From positions 27,096 to 38,629 of the forward strand of contig NWUY0300000861.1 of NCBI GenBank assembly GCA_004151065.3: 11,534 bases of DNA, read 5' to 3'. Of the stretch, positions 1-7,041 are shown piece after piece. The notes under the pieces are model-generated. The model was not told the origin of the DNA, searched no databases, and saw nothing but the letters and a program-made list of their open reading frames with translations. Numbering within the stretch: position 1 is the first letter of the stretch; every line of letters starts with the position of its first letter. A program made the translations under genes and the position numbers. The DNA is from Larix sibirica. Taxonomy: Eukaryota; Streptophyta; Pinopsida; Pinales; Pinaceae.

Positions 1-203
1 TAGGGGAACACTTCCTAGGTATAAAATTCAACACAATATACAACAATAAGGCTCAAAATGGTAGAGCGCTCTGTTAGAGAAGTGACACATGTGATCCAAA
101 TTATCACAATATGGGACGTCATCCTCCAAAATGGTCTAAAAACTTCCTCCCAAGGTCAGTGTTGGCCTCAATAAGTGCGCATGGTGGTTGGAGAGGTCAA
201 ACC

Positions 204-505
204 CTAGGATGCCTCCCTAAAAGCCTCAAACGACCTCATACCATCCACACGCTTGAGCAAATAGTCCATCTCTAGCTCCAATGGATCTCCTTGAGCAAGG
301 TCCAAGTGTCATGTCATGGTTCACAATGAGGTGCTAGTTCCAAATGTGTGGGAAGAAGGGTCTAAAGGCCTCCCTAAGCCTCCCACATGCCAAAGAAGGG
401 TCTCCAATGTGTTAGGAAGTGTGGCATCCCCCTCAAATATGCTAGGAACATCAACATGATCATCACCATGTGTAACACTCCAAGCATAAGTGCCTAATAA
501 TCATC
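204..505 (-). pseudogene. Decayed minus-strand reading frame, unidentified (possible retroelement remnant)
   Basis: Read on the minus strand, one frame stays open for about 60 codons from near position 505 to a TGA at 321-323. After a second TGA at 309-311 it continues in the same frame to a TAG at 204-206. The peptide has coding-like composition, including stretches such as THGDDHVDVPSIFEGDA, LETLLWHVGGLGRPL and, after the stops, DPLELEMDYLLKRVDGMRSF. The stops in a shared frame suggest an old coding sequence inactivated by point mutation. I do not recognise the family. A retroelement gag or leader region is an inference from the surrounding transposon debris only. Chance openness cannot be excluded. 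Confidence 0.3.
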
Positions 506-1629
506 CAACATACTATATCAAGTCAAAGCATGTTTGTAAATAAAATCACTCTAGTGTATAAAGTTAACCCATCATTAATTCATAAGCAATGTTAGTCTAA
601 TATGACAATAATACACAAGATATACATTTTCTAATAACGCAATGATTTATAAAAAATTTCTCGTATAGTCTAACATTGATGTAACCCTTAGAGCCTTTTT
701 ACATGTGAGAGTTTTAAGTCAACATGCATGCTACCTAAGTCAAGTGAGGGTACATGAAATGAAGTATGTACATAGGGAAAAAAGGATGTCTTTGTGAATC
801 AATCCGTAACAATATAGAAGTGAAGGTATTATGCTACCTTTCAAGAATTGGGATTTTTAGATGTTTCTTCCATGTGTGCTCAAGGAATTGTTGTATGGGT
901 CATCCATCCTTGTGCCTTCATATTGTGATCCCTTTATTTTATTTTTNTATTTGATATTTCCATTTAGCCTTTTCATTGGATTGGTCCATTTTGCTTTAGA
1001 TTTGGCTTTGATAACCTGAGACAAGAGAGCCTAGATTTTTGTAAGGTGAATATCTCCCATAATTTTCTATTTGCATTTACATTTAATTTATCAACAAAAC
1101 CCCTTTATTGGAGAGTACAAGACTATTTCAGCTTTATTTGAAACATTCATACATGGGAATAGTAATGAGACCATAGGTTATTACTAATGGCAAATCATTC
1201 ACAAAGGGGGAAAATGAAGGGGATGAGTGAATTAATTAGCGAAATGAAAAATGGCTAGGTAAAAAGTTATTAAATAGATGAAATCACCTTAGTTCACCAA
1301 GGTACATATCAACCACATAATAACACACTTATTAAGCAAGAAGAAGAACACATTTAAGTATATGAGTCATTATAGAAGCATGCATGTAACATCTCATGTT
1401 AACATACCATCATACTAGAAAACATGCTAAGAGTAAATGAGAGTTAGAGATATCACATCACTAGAGGACCAAGCACTGTCTCTGACTAAGCACATCAAGG
1501 CACATGGATCATCTCATCTCAGAAAGCTAAAGAAACTCTAACCAATGATCTACGGTGAAGCCATAGATCTTACCTCAGGAACAATTGATCAAAATCACCC
1601 CTTGCTAAAACAGGGGTAACACCTTCTAG
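506..1629. other. AT-rich stretch with no assignable gene
   Basis: I see no coherent coding signal, RNA gene or clear repeat boundary here. A 62-codon open frame at 766-954 has no recognisable motif and ends in T-rich low-complexity sequence with an undetermined base at 947. Two RY-like CATGCATG words occur, near 726 and 1381. The stretch from about 1440 to 1629 continues directly from the truncated end of the LINE relic and may belong to another old insertion, but nothing identifies it. Confidence 0.4.
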
Positions 1630-2276
1630 ATTGAGAATTGAAGTTAGGTAGTCCCACTGCAACCTATCATAAGCCTTTTACATGTCAAGTTTTAAAAACA
1701 TAGAGGTTGGTTTTGGAAGTTTTGATGGTATGAGGAGCCTCTCCAACCATTTTGATAACGTCAATATCTTGCATCTTACAACAAAACATGTTTGATGAGC
1801 ACAAACCAAAAGAGATGTAAAAGGTGAGAGTTGCAAAGATCTACTTAGCAACTATCTTACCACTAAAACATTCAATTGGATGCCAATTCTGAATTTTATG
1901 TAAGAACTTTACTTTAGGTATTAATGCCACCAAACCGGTATTTATTGAAGGATGGATCTTGCCCATGTGCTGAATTCCATAAATGATTTCACCAAAAAAA
2001 GGAGCTAGCTGCTTTACCAACATATTAAAGAGTTTAGTGGCCAAGCCATCCATGTTTGGGGATTTGTAATGTGGAAATAATTGGATGTCTTTCTTGACCT
2101 CTTCCACGGACAGGTTTGCTTGAAAGATATCATTTAACCATGTGATTATGTGTGGAGGAAGCACCGTAACTTTATCAAAGAGGATTCGAGTAGCCAGTTT
2201 TCTTCAATAGTGATGATTAACCCAAAATTTGAATCACAACAAAAATATAGAACCCTTATACTTCAGAAATAACCAA
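1630..2276 (-). pseudogene. LINE (L1-type non-LTR retrotransposon) reverse transcriptase fragment, inactivated
   Basis: This is a piece of LINE ORF2 read on the minus strand. The longest intact part (2164 down to 1841) shows the usual plant LINE order: LSVEEVKKDI, then KSPNMDG at 2045-2065 (family form KSPGxDG), then LVALIPKV, then WHPIECFSGKIVAK (family form FRPISLCNVxYKIIAK). After an in-frame TAG, shifted frames carry HQTCFVVRCKIL, EAPHTIKTSK and KLDM*KAYDRLQWDYL. The last is the reverse transcriptase block with the first catalytic aspartate, codon at 1684-1686, and a TAA interrupts it at 1678-1680. Homology stops abruptly after 1630, before the YxDD block, so the 3' half is missing. The 5' side from about 2165 to 2276 is weaker but in frame (WLFLKYKGS, then NHHY). 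Several frameshifts and stops make it non-functional. It is not joined to the plus-strand LINE relic near 7042-7502. Confidence 0.9.
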
Positions 2277-2836
2277 AAGATGTTCACCATAAGAATAACA
2301 CCAATATATAGAAAAAGGCCCTTAAAGTAGGGTAATACCACCAATTACTATTTATGGAAGGAATCACTTCACAAGCCATACTTGCTACAATACAATTCAT
2401 CACACATATCTCAAACAATGATATTAATGTATATTTATAAATTTGCATGAGTATTCCTAGGGGGTCTATGCCAACAACCCGTTATTATGATGTTATTTTC
2501 TTTAACCACCTAATCGGCCTATTTATTACTCACCAACTACCAAGTGGGCCTATTCCACAATTATGGCCACACTACATACAATATCCCCTTGGGTACCTCC
2601 CTAGGTACCCCNATATTATCCTCCCTAGGTACATTACACGTTCTAGCCCTCCAAAGCTCTAGGTAGATGTTGATCTATTATGACATCCCCTCCTTTGCTC
2701 ATGCTTGATAGTTCACTAAAGAAATTTGGTGCTTTTATACCCTAGTTGTTCTACTCAAGCAAATATCCCAAAATTGAGAAATATTAAGCCTAGAAGAAGA
2801 ATAAAATGCATAACAAAAGCCAAAGACAAAAGGACC
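2277..2836. other. Unassigned DNA with short direct and inverted repeats
   Basis: No gene is recognisable here. A 71-codon frame at 2447-2662 crosses the undetermined base at 2612 and looks like chance. The word CCTCCCTAGGTAC at 2596-2608 is nearly repeated at 2622-2633, and a perfect hairpin lies at 2591-2610. The open frame of the downstream coiled-coil sequence extends back to 2726 without an upstream ATG. Confidence 0.35.
2591..2610. repeat. Perfect 8-bp inverted repeat with 4-base loop
   Basis: GGGTACCT at 2591-2598 pairs exactly with AGGTACCC at 2603-2610 across a CCCT loop. Half of the element recurs just downstream (CTCCCTAGGTAC at 2622-2633). The undetermined base at 2612 follows directly, which may mean that secondary structure hindered sequencing or assembly. 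Confidence 0.7.
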
Positions 2837-3130
2837 ATGCTAAAAGACACAAAAACTTCCCTGGAGAAGGGAATGAACAAGGTTTGGGCTAACATAGAAC
2901 ATCTCAAAGACAATATCGAGAAACTTCATGGTTCAAAATTCAGGGCTATTACAACAGACAAGATGAAGATGATTGAAGTTCACTCCATCCCTGCCCAAGT
3001 TATGGTCCTTCTCAATCATTTACAAAATGAGCACTACTTGGACAAAAAGGCCACCCTTATTTTTTTCCAAAGTGTTTGTTTTGTTTATCTAGAAGATATA
3101 GTATGTTCTTGTTTATCTATCAAGATATAG
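2837..3130 (+). CDS. Small hypothetical protein or relic with N-terminal coiled coil
   Basis: The ATG at 2837 opens a 97-residue frame ending in TAG at 3128-3130. The frame is open back to 2726, so it could be the 3' part of a longer sequence. Residues 1-31 form a textbook heptad pattern: Leu2, Leu9, Val16, Leu23 and Leu30 at spacing seven, with Met13, Ile20 and Ile27 offset by four. Charged residues fill the other positions (for example IEHLKDNIEKL). The remainder, with KMKMIEVHSIP and LLNHLQNEHYLDKKA, also reads like protein. The last residues are created by a short tandem duplication (3081-3132), so the natural end may be lost. I do not recognise the family. A retroelement structural protein or a fragment of a plant coiled-coil protein are both possible. 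No promoter or splice evidence was found. Confidence 0.35.
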   Translation: MLKDTKTSLEKGMNKVWANIEHLKDNIEKLHGSKFRAITTDKMKMIEVHSIPAQVMVLLNHLQNEHYLDKKATLIFFQSVCFVYLEDIVCSCLSIKI

Positions 3131-3132
3131 TA
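3081..3132 (+). repeat. Short tandem direct duplication, period 28 bases
   Basis: TTGTTTATCTAGAAGATATAG at 3081-3101 is repeated with small changes as TTGTTTATCTATCAAGATATAG at 3109-3130. A weaker trace (TATCTATCAAG) lies near 3165. Because 28 is not a multiple of three, the two copies are read in different frames. The second copy supplies the TAG that ends the upstream reading frame. Confidence 0.75.
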
Positions 3133-3489
3133 GGATTTTAGCATAACTGACATAAATATTTAAAATATCTATCAAGTTTTGTAATGAAATTGCGCCTACA
3201 GGTATGGCTGAGGAACTTATGCAATCCTATGTAAATATAATACGAATGCTTGTTTTTGTTAAAAACATATCTCATCATCGACAAAAGATGAATTCATGAT
3301 GAAATGATGAAATGTGGAAAACCATAGGTATTGATACCAGTACAACATAGTTTGGACACCTTCTAGGCCAGCATATCCTATTTAACCAAAAAACTCCACT
3401 ATGAGCCCAACCAATGTAGAGTTATGAGATCCTAAACCCACAAACAGGGAGCCATGACCCTCTTAATGTTCCTCTTCTTTCTTATCAAA
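3131..3489. other. Intergenic, nothing assignable
   Basis: AT-rich sequence with no coding signal on either strand. There is a small self-complementary patch rich in GATGAA/TTCATGATG near 3280-3310. The stretch lies beyond the likely 3' end of the minus-strand DGK gene. Confidence 0.4.
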
Positions 3490-4250
3490 GATTTATTCTA
3501 AAGGCAACCTTTGGCGAGAATCTGATCTATGTCATACCAATGCAAAGTGTTGGGCACCAAACCAAACTGTCCCTTGAACTGAAAAGGATGCATGCATTGC
3601 AAATGCATCAGTGTTATTTGAAAAGCAACTATGCAAGGAAAGTACTCTCCTTGAAAAGTAGTTTACCATTTTTGACGGCGATATAGAAAGGTAACCTACA
3701 ATGGATTAGCAATAGAAATTAGTGTTATGAATGGAAGAAACCTTGAAAATACATGACTGCCTTATTGCTTCAGAAAAAATGTAGAATGTTGATTCTCTTC
3801 TCTAAACATTGGATTGGATACAATGCATTTGTCGGCCAACGATTAAGGAAAGATGAGCTTGTCTCCATTTTCTGATATTTGAAACAGGGGGACAAATACA
3901 TATAAGCATAGTAGTTGCTTTAAAGCAGTGGCTTCTAAAAGTGAATCTGCTCCAAAGTCTAATTTGGAATAAGCAGCCTAGATACAATTAATCTATAAAG
4001 CTGCAAAAGGCACCATTAGTGATACATTAATGCTTACAGGCATCACTTTTGTTTAGTCTATTTCCAATTGAAATAGTCTAAACAATCATGCTGAATGGAA
4101 TTGCTCACACCTCAAGTTGCAATATCCCACAAACACTGATACTGAACCAGCCAAAATGTGAAAGAGATCTGTCAAAGTAATTTTGAAAATTTCATGCTAG
4201 ACTGAGCAAGACTGGAAGGCATTTATATCAGCATCCCTACCGTACACCAC
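3490..4250 (-). other. Probable 3' UTR and downstream flank of the DGK gene
   Basis: Downstream of the DGK stop codon on the minus strand there is no further coding signal. The first AATAAA on that strand lies at 3492-3497 (read on plus as TTTATT), which would give a 3' UTR of roughly 750 bases. Plants often use variant signals, so the real end may be nearer to the stop. The stretch contains the strong hairpin at 4051-4083 and a smaller one (GATGCAT at 3587-3593 pairing with ATGCATC at 3603-3609). A 61-codon minus-strand frame at 3802-3987 shows no motif and is probably chance. Confidence 0.35.
4051..4083. repeat. 14-bp stem inverted repeat in the DGK 3' flank
   Basis: GTTTAGTCTATTTC at 4051-4064 pairs with GAAATAGTCTAAAC at 4070-4083, with a single T-T mismatch and a five-base CAATT loop. 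In the DGK transcript it would lie about 170-200 bases after the stop codon. Such a stem could affect mRNA stability or 3' processing, or be the trace of a small transposon. The sequence does not decide between these. Confidence 0.75.
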
Positions 4251-4645
4251 CTATGACAAACGTAAAGCCATTTCTTGAAGGAGAGCTCTTTTTTGTGCAG
4301 CACTAATCACCCCCTTACACACTGCATTCTCAAGCACCTCAGCCATAATAGCTGCAGCATGGCCCAAGGGCTCCTCAGCAGCTCTCTTCAACATGAAAGC
4401 CTTCATAAGATCAAACACAGATTATTAACTTATTGTTAGTTTGTACAGTGAACATGGTATAAAAGATGTCCACATAGGAGCATAAGTATGCAAAAAAGAG
4501 AGACCTGTCCATGATGTGCTATTTCTAGACTGCAAGGTTGTTGAACCCATGGTTCTCCATCGATCTGCACAGGAAAAGGAGAAACAACTGTATGGATCCT
4601 AATCAACTGCCCCTGTGCAAGCCTTCGAGCACGAGAAAGCCCCAC
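4251..4645 (-). CDS. DGK: Plant diacylglycerol kinase, last two exons (cluster I, DGK1/DGK2-like), partial
   Basis: DGK phosphorylates diacylglycerol to phosphatidic acid at membranes in plant lipid signalling. Two minus-strand exons encode its C-terminal end. The first (4645-4505, 47 codons, phase 0 at both ends) reads VGLSRARRLAQG, then SPFPVQIDGEPWVQQPC, then LEIAHHGQ. The second (4400-4251) reads AFMLKRAAEEPLGHAAAI, then EVLENAVCKGVISAAQKR, then LLQEMALRLS and a TAG at 4251-4253. These match the distal part of the DGK accessory domain and the C-terminal tail of plant cluster I DGKs as I know the family. The joint HHGQ|AFMLKR falls where the family requires, which fixes the intron. The acceptor before the first exon is CACAG|GTGGGG. 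The C1 domains, the catalytic domain with its GGDGT motif, and the start of the accessory domain are not in the window. No stops or frameshifts interrupt the exons, so they look functional. Assignment to DGK1 rather than DGK2 is not possible from this piece. Confidence 0.92.
4401..4504 (-). other. Last intron of the DGK gene (104 bases)
   Basis: Donor CAG|GTCTCT at 4505/4504 and acceptor ATGAAG|GCTTTC at 4401/4400, both on the minus strand, give a phase 0 intron. The acceptor has AAG rather than the usual CAG or TAG and no strong pyrimidine tract next to it, so it looks weak. If the intron is retained, the frame continues after GQ for 22 residues (VSLFCILMLLCGHLL and onward) to a TAA at 4436-4438. 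That would replace the conserved last 49 residues with a short hydrophobic tail. Confidence 0.85.
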
Positions 4646-5046
4646 CTGTGACATATATATCTAGATATCAGTCAAAACTCCACAACAAAACTTAACTCCA
4701 CCATAATCACAAAACCTAAAGCCACCATAATCAGATCAATTAGAGATGGCCAATAAAATAAAAAGTAAAACCAAGTAACTCTACACCAAATAAAACAAAT
4801 GTATTGCAGTTTCAACACAAGAAATATATAAAGCACAACATTGTTCTATATTCACCATATTCTGATGTTAACTTTTATAGCTGTTAAAAACGATTGTTAA
4901 ATTCAAATATAACCAAACTGCAAAAAGAATTTCTCTGTAGCTCAATTCCAGTATGTCCATTGTACCGTGGGGTTTGCTATGTTCTATGCATTGATCTGTG
5001 GATTCCCATACTTCTGGTCTGCAGCGGACCTTTCCCAAACTTCACC
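4646..5046 (-). other. Upstream intron (or flank) of the DGK gene
   Basis: On the minus strand this AT-rich DNA leads into the acceptor CACAG at 4646-4650. The preceding conserved DGK exon, which should end with a peptide like TWHLGKLQ, is not seen here or anywhere further right in the window. Either the intron runs for more than 6.8 kb, as can happen in large plant genomes, or the 5' part of the gene is absent. Confidence 0.5.
4825..4833 (+). promoter_or_regulatory. Canonical TATA-box motif on the plus strand
   Basis: TATATAAAG occurs at 4825-4833. It would place a transcription start near 4855-4865, about 190 bases before the ATG at 5047 of the long plus-strand frame. It is a sequence match only, and such motifs are common in AT-rich intronic DNA. 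Confidence 0.3.
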
Positions 5047-5434
5047 ATGCTAGAACACCATTACAATAGAACTTCAGCGATCGTCACACTCCCCACTTAT
5101 GCAACCCGTGGCAGTGCCCATCTTTCATCATGCCAAAACCCTTGCCTGCAACAATCACCTGATCTTAAACACACTGGTCTTTCAGCACCAACATTCAATC
5201 TCATTGGCACCAGCTTATTATCCACATCAGCAAACAGTTCACCGTGCCACCTTAGCAGCACCTCAGCAGTGTGCACCAGTAAATGTCACAGCTTAAAGGA
5301 GCAGCACAATATACAAGTTGGAATCCAAATTGACCAGGTGTTAGCACCTGAGATTACACACATAATCGTGGTGCCAACATTGAGAATCACTCTTATGTCC
5401 CTCAGTTGGCAGCAGTCAGAGTTCTATGGAGGGT
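4950..5434 (+). pseudogene. Gln/His/Pro-rich coding-like relic, frameshifted, unidentified
   Basis: Across this stretch coding-like peptide switches between plus-strand frames. One frame reads SGLQRTFPKLHHARTPLQ before about 5090. The next opens with ATG at 5099 and reads PVAVPIFHHAKTLACNN, QHQHSISLAPAYYPHQQTVH and APQQCAPVN, ending in TAA at 5294-5296. The third continues with MSQLKGAAQYTSWNPN, TGA, PGVST, TGA, DYTHNRGANIENHSYVPQ. Both TGA codons sit where CGA or CAA would keep the frame. Upstream, TTTCTCTGTAGCTCAATTCCAG just before 4951 resembles a splice acceptor. The composition resembles the low-complexity activation or prion-like region of a plant nuclear protein, but I cannot name a family. 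The same DNA also has plausible minus-strand readings, so strand and reality are uncertain. Confidence 0.3.
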
Positions 5435-5889
5435 TCATCACTTCATTTAGCAGTGTCGATTGCAGATCCAGTGTACTTGCATGCACGATTCTTTTCAGTT
5501 TACTATTTTCAGCCAAATGTATGCATACTTTGCATGCCACATTTGATGCTTCCAAGATGATTTGGGGCACATGCAAGATTCTCAATGTTTTAGAGGTGCA
5601 TGTGGAGTTTGTTGTCAGTGTGCATACAACATGCATGCAATTTCAAGACACTGCTATTTTTAGTAATGGGAGTCAGAGGGATTGCATAGCAAAACAGACA
5701 ACGTATTCTTGTTCATTAGAGGCACACAAGTCAGATGACCTTAAATTTGGTGACACACCTAAAGGTGTTATTTATAGACATGCTATATATCAAAATTATT
5801 CCCACAGATGGTATTTTTGCATTTTAAGGTTTGATTGCAAACTCACTGTTAACACCCAAAATGAATTTCTTCAAAATTCATCTTGGTGA
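5047..5889 (+). CDS. Long unidentified open frame, antisense to the DGK upstream intron
   Basis: This frame has no stop from 4894 to the TGA at 5887-5889. The first ATG is at 5047 (context TTCACCATGC, A at -3), giving 280 residues. That is by far the longest open frame in the window, and by a rough hand estimate of stop frequency at this base composition it is unlikely by chance. The peptide, however, is Cys-, Ser- and Thr-rich and contains no domain I recognise. From 5099 to about 5430 other frames look more like real protein (see the overlapping relic). Hydrophobic stretches such as SVLACTILFSLLFSAKC may be membrane-like. It could be an orphan gene, a by-product of an older coding sequence in another frame, or chance. 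A TATA motif lies upstream, and no AATAAA follows nearby. Confidence 0.25.
   Translation: MLEHHYNRTSAIVTLPTYATRGSAHLSSCQNPCLQQSPDLKHTGLSAPTFNLIGTSLLSTSANSSPCHLSSTSAVCTSKCHSLKEQHNIQVGIQIDQVLAPEITHIIVVPTLRITLMSLSWQQSEFYGGFITSFSSVDCRSSVLACTILFSLLFSAKCMHTLHATFDASKMIWGTCKILNVLEVHVEFVVSVHTTCMQFQDTAIFSNGSQRDCIAKQTTYSCSLEAHKSDDLKFGDTPKGVIYRHAIYQNYSHRWYFCILRFDCKLTVNTQNEFLQNSSW
5478..5639. promoter_or_regulatory. Cluster of RY (CATGCA/TGCATG) motifs
   Basis: CATGCA or its complement occurs at 5478-5485 (overlapping pair), 5531-5536, 5570-5575, 5598-5603 and 5630-5639 (overlapping copies in CATGCATGCA). Near misses (ATGCAT) lie at 5521-5526. The RY motif is the known binding core of plant B3-domain factors such as ABI3, FUS3 and LEC2, which act in seeds. 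Clustering is seen directly; any binding or promoter role is inference. The cluster lies inside the long plus-strand frame. Confidence 0.35.
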
Positions 5890-5890
5890 T

Positions 5891-6136
5891 CTAGTGGTGA
5901 CAATTCATGGATACATTATGGGATGGACTAGTTAAAAGTTCTCGTTCAGCATCAATGATTTGTGGGTACATCTTGATTAAGGTGGACTTATCATTTCTGT
6001 GTTTACCATTAAGCTTTGATGATTCGTGAGTGCTAAAATCAGAATTAGCACATGGTCGTATATCTTTGTTGCTCACGGATTGAGGATTGGATAGGTTCTT
6101 CACAAGCTGTTCACAGCAGGGAGATTCAGAGGACAT
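5891..6136 (-). CDS. Hypothetical Ser/Asn/Lys-rich reading frame, possible exon or relic
   Basis: An ATG at 6134-6136 on the minus strand opens 81 codons ending in TAG at 5891-5893. The peptide (parts: SESPCCEQLVKNLSNPQSV, DFSTHESSKLNGKHRNDK, LIKMYPQIIDAEREL) is polar and looks more protein-like than its neighbours. A different frame immediately upstream reads ELQKISTEYAENL and can be joined by a single frameshift, so it may be an old longer coding sequence. It lies on the DGK strand, but it does not match any DGK segment that I know and is in the wrong place for the catalytic exons. No family is recognised. Confidence 0.3.
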   Translation of the reverse strand: MSSESPCCEQLVKNLSNPQSVSNKDIRPCANSDFSTHESSKLNGKHRNDKSTLIKMYPQIIDAERELLTSPSHNVSMNCHH

Positions 6137-7041
6137 ATCACGGACAAGTTTTCAGCATATTCAGTGCTAATTTTTTGCAGCTCCCATGCATACAATTGAC
6201 ATGCAGCTAAAAATAGACCTGGAGGAGCCTAGGAGGATGAAGATAGTTAGATGGGCACTCTCATATTCTTGAATTGGCTATTTTCAAAGTGTTTATAATT
6301 GGAAACTTGGTCTTTTCAGCAGTTGATCACAAGTTTGGGCACCCATTTTATAGTTCTCCAAATGGGCACATTCAAATTTTCATGACTCGCAATCTTGAAA
6401 AATCTATTTTTAGGAATTTTATCTTTATTGAAATTTGATTGCTTGTAGATTTGCATTTGATTGCATATGGTTCCATTTTTGTGCCATTTTGAGAATCAAG
6501 GTCTAGGTCAAAGCTGGTCAAACGTAGGTCTAAAAATAGAATTTGTGCACAATTGGAGATAATTACATTTTTTGGTACCCATTATGGAAGGGAGTATGTT
6601 GTTTGTATCTGGTGGTGATCTGAGAGTAAACTGAGACTAACATTTTGACAAAATTAGGGTTTCAGAAATTTTGGTATTTGTGATATTTTGGAGATTTAGT
6701 GTGCATATAGCATGGGAATCATATTTCAAGTTATTCCGAGAATTTGAAAATCTGGTCAACATTAGGATTTTTTAACCTTCAAGAACCCTCTAAAAGCCTC
6801 TGGAATCAATAATGGTTTATGGTTTTTAATGTTTCTTTACCACTTAGGCCTTACTTGATGATCATTTGCAGATTTTGATCAGGTTGACCAATGCACCCCA
6901 ACTGAGATATTAAGGGCAGAGCAAGTTATCTAGTGCCACATGGGACTTAAAAGGGTGCACCATGTGTCCTAGTAATTTTCAGTTTGACCAACAGCAATTG
7001 ACCAAGAGGATGAGGGTGCACTATTTTAGGAAGTTCCATAA
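6137..7041. other. Unassigned AT-rich DNA, probably old LTR-type debris
   Basis: No coding frame is supportable. Phrases such as TGGGCACCCATTTTATAG near 6339 and GTGCCACATGGGACTT near 6932 resemble phrases in the right-hand repeat and LTR-like segment (GGGCACCCAATTGG at 9516, GATGTGGCACTTGGGC at 9972). This suggests distant members of one repeat family. The resemblance is short and not proof. Confidence 0.3.

Noticed and set aside
766-954. 62-codon plus-strand open frame
   Set aside because: No motif, ends in T-rich low-complexity sequence with an undetermined base, and the length is expected by chance.
2447-2662. 71-codon plus-strand open frame
   Set aside because: It crosses an undetermined base and a hairpin with duplicated words, and the peptide shows no family features.
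3802-3987. 61-codon minus-strand frame downstream of DGK
   Set aside because: It lies in the probable DGK 3' UTR and has no recognisable motif; chance length.
5424-5636. 70-codon minus-strand frame
   Set aside because: It is the complement of the RY-rich stretch, and its composition follows the repeated CATGCA words.
5891-6136. Missing upstream DGK exon
   Set aside because: The peptide does not resemble the catalytic or accessory domain that must precede the exon at 4645.
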